Below, piece after piece: positions 44,543-53,035 of a stretch of DNA of 64,000 nt. The position numbers were made by a program, and so were the translations under genes. Numbering within the stretch: position 1 is the stretch's first letter; every line of letters starts with the position of its first letter. This DNA is from Labedaea rhizosphaerae. Its GTDB lineage: Bacteria > Actinomycetota > Actinomycetes > Mycobacteriales > Pseudonocardiaceae. The stretch covers positions 806,001 to 870,000 of the forward strand of contig NZ_SNXZ01000001.1 of the NCBI RefSeq assembly GCF_004362825.1, given 5' to 3'. The notes under the pieces are model-generated. The model worked only from the letters and a program-made list of their open reading frames with translations, ran no database searches and had not been told where the DNA came from.

Positions 44543-44821
44543 TCAGTCGTCGCGGTTGGCGCGGCGGTAGTTGTCGCGGCTGGTGCGATAGCCGCGGACC
44601 ACGGCGTTGTAGAACTGGCGTCCAAGTCGGAGAGTCACGCCGGAGCCCTCGCAGCGGCGGCAGAGCCGGATTGCGCCGAGGATCGACGAGCGGAACGCGC
44701 CGACTCCGTGGCACGCGCGGCACGCCCGGTACGGGAAGACCGCGCACGCCAGGCTGTAACCGAGGGTCATCACGATCACGACCAGGACGACGACGCCGTT
44801 GAGGCTGTCGGGGGTGCTCAT
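44543..44821 (-). CDS. Small membrane protein with CxxCxGxG-type zinc finger
   Basis: A 92-aa protein. One membrane helix (SLNGVVVLVVIVMTLGYSLACAVF) is followed by CRACHGVGAF and CRRCEGSGVT, the DnaJ-like zinc-finger pair, and a basic tail (RTSRDNYRRANRDD). It sits between the TraB module and the replication module. Function unknown. Confidence 0.65.
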   Translation of the reverse strand: MSTPDSLNGVVVLVVIVMTLGYSLACAVFPYRACRACHGVGAFRSSILGAIRLCRRCEGSGVTLRLGRQFYNAVVRGYRTSRDNYRRANRDD

Positions 44822-44910
44822 GTGGTGTCTCCAGGCAGTTTGCGGGCGCGTTGAAGCCGCGCCTCTAGGAACTAGTGCGCTGATCAGTGAGGATTTGGCG
44901 GTCTAGGAGG

Positions 44911-44950
44911 GGCTCTAGGTCTAGAGGGGGCAGGCTCTAGACCTAGAGCC
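44911..44950. repeat. CTAG-rich 16-bp perfect inverted repeat after traB
   Basis: GGCTCTAGGTCTAGAG (44911-44926) is complementary to 44935-44950, with an 8-nt loop, and lies 10 bp after the traB stop. More CTAG sites lie beside it (44862-44906). CTAG is normally scarce in such genomes. Either a terminator or the cis-acting transfer locus (clt), which in Streptomyces elements lies near tra. Confidence 0.65.
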
Positions 44951-44960
44951 GCGCGGATGG

Positions 44961-47144
44961 TTAGCCGCGCTCCTTCTGGCGATCACGTTCGGTGATGGCT
45001 GCGGCGATCCACTCGCGTTGAACGCCCATCTTGTTGGCGCCCTTGCCGGTCGTCGGATCGGTGCCCCACACCTGTTTCGTGGCGATGCCGTAGGGCTTGA
45101 GCGCGGCGGCGAGCTGGGTCGCCTTGGCCGTGCTCGTCGGCAGTTCGGCCCATGGTCCGTACTCGGCCGGCCGCAACTCGGCGAGGCGATCCACGATGGA
45201 CACCGACCACGCCTTGTCCGCGTCACCCATCGCGGCGAGCACATCGGCGAGCAGGGTGCTCGACTCGGCGGCGTCGTCCGGTTCGAGGTCCAGCCCGGCG
45301 GCGTAGCCGGTCAACCGGCCGGCCGCGATCCGTGCGGCCCGCGCACGTTGGGCGAGTCGCTTGGCGTCCGGGCCGTCGATGTAGACACCCCGCACGATGC
45401 GGGCTTCTTCCCCGTCGCCGACCAGGTAGCCGATCCCCTTGTCCCGAAAGGACAGCGTGGTTGCTCGGATGCCGTTCTTGTGGGCGGATGTGCCGAGCAC
45501 CATGTCGTTCTCGGTGTGGCCACCCACCTTGAGGCAGAACCGGAGCACGGCGTTGGCGCTGATGCCGGTCGGGATGCTCTTCGCGTCCGGCCGCTGCGTG
45601 GCCAGGATGATGATCATGCCCAGCGCGGGACCGCGCTTCACCAGGTCGGTGCAGATGTCCTCGAACTCCCCGCCGTGCTCCGGGTGCTCGAACCAAACCT
45701 GGCACTCGTCCACGCCGATCACGATGGGATGCAGGCCCAGGGACCTCTTCGACGCCAGGTCGGGCGTGACCTTGTTCTCCGGGCAAAGGTCGTGCGGCAG
45801 CTCGCGGATGACCTTGGCTCGGCGGCGCAGCTCGTCACGCAGCTTGCGCAGGTCAGCAATGGCGTACTCCATGTCGTCGGAGTCGTCGCCTGCCCGGTAC
45901 CGGTGGCAGATCGGCGCCAGCGGCGACAGGTCACCGGTGCCCTTGAGGTCGTACGCGTGCAGCTCCGTGCGCGGGTCCATCCCGGCGATCAGCAGCAGTT
46001 CCCGCAGCGTGAACGTCTTGCCCATGCGGGGAACCGCGCCGATCACCACGGACACGAACATCAACGTGACGTCCACCCACCGGCCGCGCTGGTCCGTGCC
46101 GAACGGCTGGGCCTTGAACAGGTCCACAGTGGAGCCGGGCTTGCGCAACGGCCATGCCGGTTGTCGCGCCTTGGACATGTCCTGGTCACCGACCCAGAGC
46201 ACCAAGCGGCCAGGGTGGACCTCGGCGTTGCCGTCCGGCCACACGCAGCCCAGCGGACGACCCAGCGCCGATGCGAGCTTCGCCCGGCGTTCCATGACCT
46301 CCGTGACCGTCACGCCAGGCGGCAGGTCGACGTCCGCGCGCCAGCCCGGACCGTCACGGGTGATCGGGGCCGCGAACCCGATTGCGTTGGGGTTCTTGGC
46401 AAGGGCCTGGTTGATGCCGCCGATGCCAAGCACGGACAGCGCCCGGACCACGGCGTCACTGGAGAGCTTCTGCACCTTCGCGTCCAATACGGCCCGCGAA
46501 CCGATGACCGGCTGGTCCTTCGGTGTGCCGAGCTTGCCCAGCACGCCGACGCCGGCCACCCCGATCGCGGCCAGAGCCCAGCCCGGCAACACGTGAGGCA
46601 GCACGAGCACCAGAACCATGGCGAGGATCGCAGCCACGATCAGACCTACCAACCGCATGGCAACACGCCGGTCCCGTTGCTGGGACAGCTTGAGGTACAG
46701 CTCGGCGTTGTCCGCGGTAGCCGTGCCCGATCGGGCTGGACGTCCCTCCGCATCGGACACGAACCGGCCGGTTGCGGCGGCTGCTCGCAGCACGCCGAGC
46801 GGGGCTCGGTATGCCAGCCGCAGCCCGTACAGCGGAACTCGCACGGCGTGGAAACCCACCTTGTGCGCGTAGTGCTTACCTGCCCACTTCGCCGCATCAC
46901 GAGCATCCTGAACGGACTTGAGGTAGCCCGGGAGGATCGGTTGCCGCTGCTGCGACCGAACCCGGTCCAGCCAAGTCGATCCATCGGTTTCCGCCGTGTC
47001 CACCGACGTAGGAGGACCGTCCTCCTCGACGACCTCACCGTCCACAACGGTCGGTGGCTCTTCCTCGGCCTGTCGCGCAGCTGCGGGAAAGTGGATGACG
47101 TTCGAGCGGTCCGGTTCGGCGGCCGGCCTGTTGCTGGTCGTCAT
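44961..47144 (-). CDS. traB: FtsK/SpoIIIE-type DNA translocase (TraB-like)
   Basis: A 727-aa protein. Two membrane helices lie at about residues 155-200 (LVGLIVAAILAMVLVLVLPHVLPGWALAAIGVAGVGVL). The motor domain has Walker A GAVPRMGKTFTL and Walker B HPIVIGVDECQVWFEHP. The C-terminal winged helix (YGPWAELPTSTAKATQLAAALKPYGI) is the DNA-recognition domain that in TraB reads 8-bp clt repeats. It would pump double-stranded element DNA between cells. ATG 47144 overlaps the upstream stop (ATGA). Confidence 0.9.
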   Translation of the reverse strand: MTTSNRPAAEPDRSNVIHFPAAARQAEEEPPTVVDGEVVEEDGPPTSVDTAETDGSTWLDRVRSQQRQPILPGYLKSVQDARDAAKWAGKHYAHKVGFHAVRVPLYGLRLAYRAPLGVLRAAAATGRFVSDAEGRPARSGTATADNAELYLKLSQQRDRRVAMRLVGLIVAAILAMVLVLVLPHVLPGWALAAIGVAGVGVLGKLGTPKDQPVIGSRAVLDAKVQKLSSDAVVRALSVLGIGGINQALAKNPNAIGFAAPITRDGPGWRADVDLPPGVTVTEVMERRAKLASALGRPLGCVWPDGNAEVHPGRLVLWVGDQDMSKARQPAWPLRKPGSTVDLFKAQPFGTDQRGRWVDVTLMFVSVVIGAVPRMGKTFTLRELLLIAGMDPRTELHAYDLKGTGDLSPLAPICHRYRAGDDSDDMEYAIADLRKLRDELRRRAKVIRELPHDLCPENKVTPDLASKRSLGLHPIVIGVDECQVWFEHPEHGGEFEDICTDLVKRGPALGMIIILATQRPDAKSIPTGISANAVLRFCLKVGGHTENDMVLGTSAHKNGIRATTLSFRDKGIGYLVGDGEEARIVRGVYIDGPDAKRLAQRARAARIAAGRLTGYAAGLDLEPDDAAESSTLLADVLAAMGDADKAWSVSIVDRLAELRPAEYGPWAELPTSTAKATQLAAALKPYGIATKQVWGTDPTTGKGANKMGVQREWIAAAITERDRQKERG

Positions 47145-47917
47145 TGCTGGACCCCCTCGTCCGTGTTGAGCAGGTGTGCAAGTGCGGCGCCGCAACCGAG
47201 CACGCCGACCGGCAGGCACGACACGAACGTCGTGACCAACCATGGCGCCGAGACCACGCCGGCCGCGGACATGAGGTGATAGGCCACTTGACCGGCCATG
47301 CCGAGTACGAGCGCACCGAAAGCGGACCACATCGCGAACTGACGGGCTTTGCTCGAGTGTTCGCCGCTGACCAGCCAAACCCGCAGAGCGAACGCGGCGT
47401 ACGCCTCGACGCCGATCGGCAACGTGATCGCCGAATTGATGACCACGTGGTCGGCGATGCCGGGTAGCAGGTTGATCGGCCCGAACCCGGTCATGCTGCC
47501 GAGTCCGACCCAGCCGCCCCACACCGCGACGAACGCGGGCAAGGCGAGCAGAACCAACGGCCACGGCTTGACCCGGTGTGGCTTGGCCGGCTGCGCTGGA
47601 CCTGGGTCTGCGGCAGTCGTGACCTGCTCTTCCGGCTCGAAGGGCTGCATCATGGTGGCCGATTCGGAGTCGGTCTCCGTGTCCGGTTCCGGGACCGCGT
47701 GGAGAGTCCGGACGGGGGCCATCTCGGCTTCGCCGTTCAATGCCTCCAGGATGGCGCGCGCCTTTGGCGCACCAACCTGGAACTCGGCCATGATCCGGTT
47801 CCGAGACGGGACCGAGTCCAGGTCTGCGGCCCAGTCGCGGACTCGGGGCAGCAGCGCTTCGACCGATCGCGGGTACGCGCTGCCAGTGCTGTTCTTGGGC
47901 GTGTTCAGCCCTACCAT
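47141..47917 (-). CDS. DUF2637 membrane protein of AICE transfer module
   Basis: A 258-aa protein from ATG 47917 with AGGAGAACACCA before it. The N-terminal 60 residues are an HTH-like segment (NRIMAEFQVGAPKARAILEAL). About four membrane helices follow (WPLVLLALPAFVAVWGGWVGL, NSAITLPIGVEAYAAFALRVWL), the DUF2637 pattern common next to tra genes in actinomycete elements. Likely works with TraB in transfer or spread; inferred. Confidence 0.8.
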   Translation of the reverse strand: MVGLNTPKNSTGSAYPRSVEALLPRVRDWAADLDSVPSRNRIMAEFQVGAPKARAILEALNGEAEMAPVRTLHAVPEPDTETDSESATMMQPFEPEEQVTTAADPGPAQPAKPHRVKPWPLVLLALPAFVAVWGGWVGLGSMTGFGPINLLPGIADHVVINSAITLPIGVEAYAAFALRVWLVSGEHSSKARQFAMWSAFGALVLGMAGQVAYHLMSAAGVVSAPWLVTTFVSCLPVGVLGCGAALAHLLNTDEGVQQ

Positions 47918-48008
47918 TGGTGTTCTCCTGCCTTGCTTCGTGAGGGTTGGGAGAACCCGGTCCGGCGTCTGGTTCTTGGAGGTTCCGGTGCGCCGGGCCG
48001 GGGCGAAC

Positions 48009-48230
48009 TCAAGCCGCGGTGTCGTCGGCATGCGACTCCGCCGGGCGGGTCAGAAACGCGGCGTCGATGGTTCGGCGGACAAGGCGCCGAACGTGTCGAC
48101 TGGTCGCCACCTTGTCGGCGAGCATGCTCGGCTCTGGTGCAGCCGCGAAGTACTCGCTGATCAGTGCATCAACGTCCGCCTCGTACAGGCCGTCCGGCGC
48201 GTAGCTGAGCGGCGGCAAGTGATCGTTCAC
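48009..48230 (-). CDS. Small hypothetical AICE protein
   Basis: A 73-aa protein from GTG 48230, with GGAG 8 bp upstream. It is acidic then helical (ADVDALISEYFAAAPEPSMLADKVATSRHVRRLVRRTIDAAFL). First gene of the leftward operon, divergent from the GntR regulator. No family recognised. Confidence 0.6.
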   Translation of the reverse strand: MNDHLPPLSYAPDGLYEADVDALISEYFAAAPEPSMLADKVATSRHVRRLVRRTIDAAFLTRPAESHADDTAA

Positions 48231-48356
48231 GTGGTCAACTCCAGTGCTGTGCTGGGAGGTCCTGGGGACACCAGGGACGCTAGGCAAGACTGCTAAGTCT
48301 GTCAATAAGCTTAGTTGTCTAGTTGGCTTGCACGAGTCGCCTGTAGGCTGGTTGAC
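48231..48356. promoter_or_regulatory. Divergent promoter/operator of the AICE
   Basis: 126 bp between the transfer/replication operon and the GntR gene. CTAAG (48293-48297) and CTTAG (48310-48314) are inverted around TCTGTCAATAAG, and AGTTGTCTAGTTGG follows, giving a KorSA-type operator candidate. A TAGGCT -10-like element at 48344 puts the GntR ATG 8 bp downstream, suggesting leaderless, autoregulated transcription. Confidence 0.55.
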
Positions 48357-48728
48357 ATGGGGAAACTCGACCCGAACAGTCCGCAAGCGCCGAAGTTCCA
48401 GATAGCTGATGACCTCGTGGCTGCGATTCGCTCGGGGGAGTACGCGCCGGGTGATCCGCTGCCGTCGTACAAGGCCTTGGCCGATGACTACGGCGTGGCG
48501 ATCGGCACCGTTCAGAGCGCCATTGCCGTGCTGCGGGAGCGGGGCGTCGTCGTGACTCGGCAGGGAACGGGCTCGTCGGTCCATCCCGATCTCGACCCGA
48601 AGACGCTGCCCGATCGCGTCGCTCAGCAGGTGGCCGTGCCGGCCGCCGACCTCACCGAAATGCTGGCCCTGCTGCACGAGATGAACGAACGCCTCAAGGT
48701 TATCGAGGCAAACACCCGCGCGGACTAG
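48357..48728 (+). CDS. GntR-family regulator (KorSA-like)
   Basis: A 123-aa protein with N-terminal GntR winged helix (KFQIADDLVAAIRSGEYAPGDPLPSYKALADDYGVAIGTVQSAIAVLRERGVVVTRQGTG) and a short C-terminal coiled region (LTEMLALLHEMNERLKVIEANT) in place of an effector domain. This size and position match pSAM2 KorSA, which represses replication and transfer activation. ATG 48357. Confidence 0.85.
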   Translation: MGKLDPNSPQAPKFQIADDLVAAIRSGEYAPGDPLPSYKALADDYGVAIGTVQSAIAVLRERGVVVTRQGTGSSVHPDLDPKTLPDRVAQQVAVPAADLTEMLALLHEMNERLKVIEANTRAD

Positions 48729-48730
48729 CA

Positions 48731-48913
48731 TCAAAGTTCCCGGAGAAACGTCGCGATCTGATCGATCCACCCGAAAACCGTCTTCACGAAATCGGCAGCA
48801 TCGCTCGGGTGCTTCACCACGATGACCAGAACGGCCAGAACCACGGCCGTACCAACCACCTTCGACAGAACTCCGCCGCCGGTCTTGAATCCGGGAATCG
48901 CGTTCTTCGCCAT
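48731..48913 (-). CDS. Small single-span membrane protein
   Basis: A 60-aa protein from ATG 48913, with GGAAGG upstream. A basic N-terminus (KNAIPGFKTGGGVLSKVV) is followed by the membrane helix GTAVVLAVLVIVV and an amphipathic helix DAADFVKTVFGWIDQIATFL. Convergent with the GntR gene. Function unknown. Confidence 0.6.
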   Translation of the reverse strand: MAKNAIPGFKTGGGVLSKVVGTAVVLAVLVIVVKHPSDAADFVKTVFGWIDQIATFLREL

Positions 48914-49100
48914 CGGATTTCCTTCCGTTGTTGGGCATGCACCAACTGTGCCGCCGATCACGGAAGGCCAGAAGTGCCCCAATAGGCCCCCAGCGCTGAA
49001 CTTTTACCGAACCCGGGCCTCTGAACTTTTACTGAACTTCGCCGAACTTGGACCGCACTCGGCGTGTCATCCGGGCCGTTCACCTGCGAAGGTGGTGCAC

Positions 49101-49880
49101 ATGCACCTGAACGGCGAGCTCCCGACCATGGACCAGATCAAGGCCCTGGCCTTGACCAACTACGGCCACTTCACGTCGATGCTGGTCGAGGATGGCTGCG
49201 TTCGGGGCTTGTCGCTGCACATGCAACGGCTCGCCCGGGATTGCCGGCTGCTCTTCGACGTCGACCTCGACGTCGATCGCGTGAAGCAGCTCGTCCGCCA
49301 GGCGCTGACAGACTCGGCTCCGCGCACCGTCGCCCGGGTCACGATCTATGACCCCGCGCTCGACCTCGGCACCATCGGCTCCGACGCAGCGCCACAGGTC
49401 CTCGTGACGACGCGTGCGGCGTCGGCGAGTGCGCCGGGCCCTTTGCGGCTCCAGGCCACCACCTACCGACGTGAGATGGCCGCCGTGAAGCACATCGGGC
49501 TGTTCGGTGCCCTCCAGTGCCGGCGAACCGCGCAACGCGAGGGCTTCGATGACGTGCTGTTCCTCAACCAGGACGGGACGATCTCGGAGATCGCCACGTC
49601 CAACATCGGATTCGTGCGGGCGGGCGAGGTCATCTGGCCTCGCTCAGAGTGGCTGACGGGCATCACGATGACCTTGCTGAACCAGGCTTTCGACGAGCCG
49701 ATCAAGACCGAGCGGCTTACCCCCGCGGATCTGTCAGACATGGAGTTCGTGTTCGCTACGAACGCCGCGACGGGCATCCGGCCGGTCGCTTCGGTGGACG
49801 ACCAGTCCTGGCCCGTCGATCACCCCATGCTGAAGGAGCTGCGCGACCTGTACGCAGACATCCCCGCCGAAGAGCTCTAA
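49101..49880 (+). CDS. Class IV aminotransferase-like (PLP fold type IV) protein
   Basis: A 259-aa protein with NYGHFTSMLVEDGCVRGLSLHMQRLARD at the start, the PLP-lysine in AAVKHIGLFGALQCRR, GFDDVLFLNQDGTISEIATSNIGFV and the ending FVFATNAATGIRPV, all blocks of branched-chain aminotransferase/ADC lyase relatives. ATG 49101 follows GAAGGTG. Metabolic role unknown; these genes recur as AICE or cluster cargo. Confidence 0.82.
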   Translation: MHLNGELPTMDQIKALALTNYGHFTSMLVEDGCVRGLSLHMQRLARDCRLLFDVDLDVDRVKQLVRQALTDSAPRTVARVTIYDPALDLGTIGSDAAPQVLVTTRAASASAPGPLRLQATTYRREMAAVKHIGLFGALQCRRTAQREGFDDVLFLNQDGTISEIATSNIGFVRAGEVIWPRSEWLTGITMTLLNQAFDEPIKTERLTPADLSDMEFVFATNAATGIRPVASVDDQSWPVDHPMLKELRDLYADIPAEEL

Positions 49881-49890
49881 CCGCTTCGGT

Positions 49891-49928
49891 CCGTTTGCCC
49901 AGCTCAAACGGTTGAGTCCCACGTTCGC
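49891..49928 (+). repeat. Hairpin-bearing repeat, copy 1
   Basis: CCGTTTGCCCAGCTCAAACGG followed by TTGAGTCCCACGTTCGCT: 7-bp stem with the second half conserved in copy 2 at 50714. It begins 10 bp after the aminotransferase stop, so it could act as a terminator. Confidence 0.6.
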
Positions 49929-50092
49929 TCACTCGAACACCGGCACCGGCGCTCTTGGCCCGTGCGCAACGTCCCGGTTGGCTGATGGCAGCACCCGGCG
50001 CCCACTGCAACGGCATCCCGAGCCGTGGCAGTCGTGCCCCAGCGCCGGCGCCGGGTGCGTCTACCGAAACGCCGGAACAGACAGGCCGAACG

Positions 50093-50473
50093 ATGCAAAT
50101 TCAGGTAGCGCAGTCGTGCTCGATCTCAGCCGAGAACACAGTCGAACATGACATGGCTAGGCGTTCCCGCGACCGAATTTACGAAACGCTCGAAGCCGCA
50201 GATGCGCTGGTCGATATTGGTGATCCAAGCGAGCACGAGATCGCGCTGACTCGACGCGTTGTCGAGGATCTGACGAGCGTGATCCACGATCTCGTGGCGT
50301 GTCATTCAGCGGCCGTCCAATTGAGCGAGATCGGCCGGCCCACCATGCGCTGCGATGCCTGTGAGTCACCGTGGCCCTGTCAGGTCTACCGGGCCATACA
50401 TCAAGCCATCATCGACGAGAACCGTTGCCTCGAAGCCGCCCGCGTACTGATTTACGAGCGGCGGGACGACTAG
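50093..50473 (+). CDS. Hypothetical protein
   Basis: A 126-aa protein, helical, with a CDACESPWPC four-residue-spaced cysteine pair near residue 85 and a DENRCLEAARVLIYERRDD end. Three-base gap to the HTH gene, so co-transcribed. An internal ATG at 50153 could be the true start. No family recognised. Confidence 0.5.
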   Translation: MQIQVAQSCSISAENTVEHDMARRSRDRIYETLEAADALVDIGDPSEHEIALTRRVVEDLTSVIHDLVACHSAAVQLSEIGRPTMRCDACESPWPCQVYRAIHQAIIDENRCLEAARVLIYERRDD

Positions 50474-50475
50474 CG

Positions 50476-50730
50476 ATGCCCAGGCCGAACGGGAAGCAGA
50501 TCCGAAAGCTGCGCCGGGAGCGCGGTCTCACGACCGCAGAACTCGCCGCGCGGGTTGGCTTCACCAACGAAGGCTCGATGCGCAACATCGAGAACCGCAA
50601 CGATCCGATCGCGCTGATCAAGCTGCACAGGATCGCCCGGGAGTTGGGCGTCGTCGTCGACGAGATCATGGCGGCCGGCCCTGTTCCGTCCGCGCCGAAG
50701 ACCAACCACTCAGCCGGTTTGCCCAGCTAG
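50476..50730 (+). CDS. Small XRE-family HTH protein
   Basis: An 84-aa protein with the HTH GKQIRKLRRERGLTTAELAARVGFTNEGSMRNIENRNDPIALIKLHRIARELGV. Its C-terminus and stop codon lie in the second copy of the hairpin repeat (50714-50753). Likely a small DNA-binding regulator. Confidence 0.75.
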   Translation: MPRPNGKQIRKLRRERGLTTAELAARVGFTNEGSMRNIENRNDPIALIKLHRIARELGVVVDEIMAAGPVPSAPKTNHSAGLPS

Positions 50731-50753
50731 ACCGGCTGAGTTCCACATTCGCT
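50714..50753 (+). repeat. Hairpin-bearing repeat, copy 2
   Basis: CCGGTTTGCCCAGCTAGACC followed by GGCTGAGTTCCACATTCGCT. It aligns over about 39 bp with 49891-49928, with paired changes in both stem arms, which keeps the hairpin. This favours a structural role, probably termination. Confidence 0.6.
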
Positions 50754-50896
50754 AAGCAGCGCCTCGCATAGACGCTCTGGGCCGCGCGCCTGTCTCTCGT
50801 TTTGCTGGTGATCACGGGTGCGCTCCGCCGGCGACGCCGAGAAAGGACGGGACGAATGGACCGCCACGACCACCACCATCGCCGTAGGCATGTCCG

Positions 50897-51700
50897 ATGA
50901 CGGCCGCACTGGCTGAGCCGACGCGCCTTGACGTTCCGAGTCCACCGGTAGCGCGCCGGCGAGCAGCCAGGAGGCTCCGTGCAATGCGCGCGCGGACCGG
51001 TCTTCGGCTGGTCGACGCCGCGGCACGGCTGGACATGAGTACCAGTGCGCTGCACCGCCTCGAAACCGGTGAGACGCTCGCCAACGTCCACGTCGTCCGA
51101 TCGATGATGGACCTGTACGACCACTATTCGCCGAACCTCCTGGACCTGGTCCGCACGTCTCGAAGCCAAGGCTGGTGGCGCGCTTACGGCGTCTTCGACG
51201 ACTACATCGGGTGGGAGACCGACGCTGCGCAGATGTGCGAGGTCGCCACCACGCGCATCCCAGACCTTCTCCAGGTCGACGACTACGCCCGCGCGACTGG
51301 CTCCGACGGAAGGGCCTTGTCCGTTCTCAAAGCCCGTCAGAGCAGGCTCACGGTGCTACGGCTGAACGTCGTGATCAGCGAGGCAGTGATCACGCACGAC
51401 GTGCCGGGCGTCGACCTGCGTGCGCAGATCGCTCACCTGAGCAGGCAATCCGAGCTGTCTACCGTGGCTATTCGGGTCCTCCCCGCGGCCGAAACCGCAC
51501 GGATGCAACCCACACCCCTTCGCCTGCTGGACTATCCGCATCCTGACCCGTGCGTCGCGTTCGTCGACTCCGCGCTAGGCCGTACACAGACCGACGAGCT
51601 GCGCGACACCGTTGCGGTTCGACGAACGTTCGAGTCCATAGCTGCGGCCGCCATGACGCCGCGCGAGACGCGAGACTTCCTCTCACGGATCAACCGCTAA
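50897..51700 (+). CDS. XRE-family regulator with DUF5753 domain
   Basis: A 267-aa protein. HTH at residues 30-85 (RTGLRLVDAAARLDMSTSALHRLETGETLANVHVV), then the DUF5753 pattern YIGWETDAAQMCEVATTRIPDLLQVDDYARA and VVISEAVITHD...LSTVAIRVLPA. In Streptomyces these usually pair with a small DUF397 gene; none is next to it here. Confidence 0.85.
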   Translation: MTAALAEPTRLDVPSPPVARRRAARRLRAMRARTGLRLVDAAARLDMSTSALHRLETGETLANVHVVRSMMDLYDHYSPNLLDLVRTSRSQGWWRAYGVFDDYIGWETDAAQMCEVATTRIPDLLQVDDYARATGSDGRALSVLKARQSRLTVLRLNVVISEAVITHDVPGVDLRAQIAHLSRQSELSTVAIRVLPAAETARMQPTPLRLLDYPHPDPCVAFVDSALGRTQTDELRDTVAVRRTFESIAAAAMTPRETRDFLSRINR

Positions 51701-51710
51701 CGATCGGCGC

Positions 51711-52616
51711 TTATTCTGTTGTGACGCAACGAAAACCTGTGTCGTCGTCGCACATCTCAGCGGCGGCATCGTTGAACGACGAGGGGACAGCCCGCAGCAA
51801 CGGACTGGTCCACGCACCGCCTTTCAGCTCGCGCCGCCCCGGCGTCGTCTCCGTCGAGCACCACTCCCACACGTTGCCGCACATGTCGAAGACGCCGTAC
51901 GGGCTTGCGCCGCTCTGGTAGCGGCCCACCGCGGTTGTGCTGCCCACGCCGTTCTCACGAACGTTGCACTTGGCCGCCGTGGCCTGGTCGCCCCACGGGT
52001 ACACGGTGCCCCTGGTGCCCCGTGCCGCCTTCTCCCACTGCTGCGCGCTCGGCAGTGCCTTGCCTGCCCACGCGGCATACGAGGCCGCGTCGTGCCACGT
52101 CACGAACACCACGGGGTGATCACCTCTGCCCGCCGGAGGACGTCCGTCTGCCCAGTGCTGCGGCGGCGCGTGGCCGGTGGCGGCGAGAAACCTCGAGTAC
52201 TCGGCATCGGTCACGGGATGGACGTCGATGTGGAACGTCGGCACCCACATCGGTTCGTTGGCCTGGCCGGACAGGAACACGCTGCCCTCGACCCGAGCCA
52301 TCAGCCGGCCGTCTACCGGATGCCGGCGGTGCCCTTCACCGATCGGCCGGTGGCCGATGTCCGGCTGTTCGCGGTTGGTGAGGAGTTCGGTCAGGCGGGC
52401 TGACGAGACCGCCAGAACCTTGCTCAGCTTCGGCCACAGATACGGCAATGGGCTGTGCCGACCCGCTTCCCAGTGGTGGACGGTGCTGCGGTCCACGCCC
52501 ATCACTTCCGCAAGCTGCTCCTGGGACAAGCCGACGACCTTGCGCGCGTAGATCAGGTCGACCCGCCGCTCGAACGTCTTCCCGCGTGTCTGGCTCACGA
52601 CCACTCCCGATGTCAT
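51711..52616 (-). CDS. HTH-FGE-fold fusion protein, copy A
   Basis: A 301-aa protein. An N-terminal XRE HTH (DLIYARKVVGLSQEQLAEVMGVDRSTVHHWEAG) is followed by an FGE-sulfatase/SUMF1 domain (FHIDVHPVTDAEYSRFLAATGH, VVFVTWHDAASYAAWAGKALPSAQQWEKAARG, YPWGDQ, CGNVWEWCS, GFRCV). In formylglycine-generating enzymes the active cysteines follow GGS/AW; here GGAWTSPLLRA has none, so it is not expected to make formylglycine. Divergent from the GntR gene and a paralogue of 53036. Start ATG 52616 has AAGGG upstream. Confidence 0.8.
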   Translation of the reverse strand: MTSGVVVSQTRGKTFERRVDLIYARKVVGLSQEQLAEVMGVDRSTVHHWEAGRHSPLPYLWPKLSKVLAVSSARLTELLTNREQPDIGHRPIGEGHRRHPVDGRLMARVEGSVFLSGQANEPMWVPTFHIDVHPVTDAEYSRFLAATGHAPPQHWADGRPPAGRGDHPVVFVTWHDAASYAAWAGKALPSAQQWEKAARGTRGTVYPWGDQATAAKCNVRENGVGSTTAVGRYQSGASPYGVFDMCGNVWEWCSTETTPGRRELKGGAWTSPLLRAVPSSFNDAAAEMCDDDTGFRCVTTE

Positions 52617-52763
52617 GGATCGCCCTTGACGCCGACCCCCACGCGGGGGATTCCGCACCGCTACGGCCCGTGGAAGATCCGCAGGTCGGAATACGACGTC
52701 CTATGACAACAGGTGAGATCGTACAGCATCGCCGCAGGTCGGAGGACATCTACGGTCCGAATT

Positions 52764-53021
52764 GTGGCTTGGACATCTCGCGCCGATCAGATCGTCCGTG
52801 AAGGACCTGATCTGTTGTATCGGCAGGTCGCCGATGACATCGCGGCCATGGTCAAGTCCGGGGAGCTGGAGCAGGGCAGCCGACTGCCCGCCGAGTACGA
52901 GCTGATGGAGATCTACGCGGTCAGCCGGCCAACGATCCGATCGGCCATGGCCGAGTTGAGCAAGGCCGGCGTGGTGGCGGTTGTGCGCGGCCGCGGGACC
53001 TATGTGAAGCGGCGTTCATAG
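52764..53021 (+). CDS. GntR-type winged-helix protein (small)
   Basis: An 85-aa protein: GPDLLYRQVADDIAAMVKSGELEQGSRLPAEYELMEIYAVSRPTIRSAMAELSKAGVVAVVRGRGTYV is a complete GntR DNA-binding domain without an effector domain. GTG 52764 is the likeliest start; the exact start is uncertain. 14 bp upstream of FGE copy B, and therefore its likely operon partner and repressor. Confidence 0.75.
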   Translation: MAWTSRADQIVREGPDLLYRQVADDIAAMVKSGELEQGSRLPAEYELMEIYAVSRPTIRSAMAELSKAGVVAVVRGRGTYVKRRS

Positions 53022-53035
53022 GGGGAGCTGGGACG

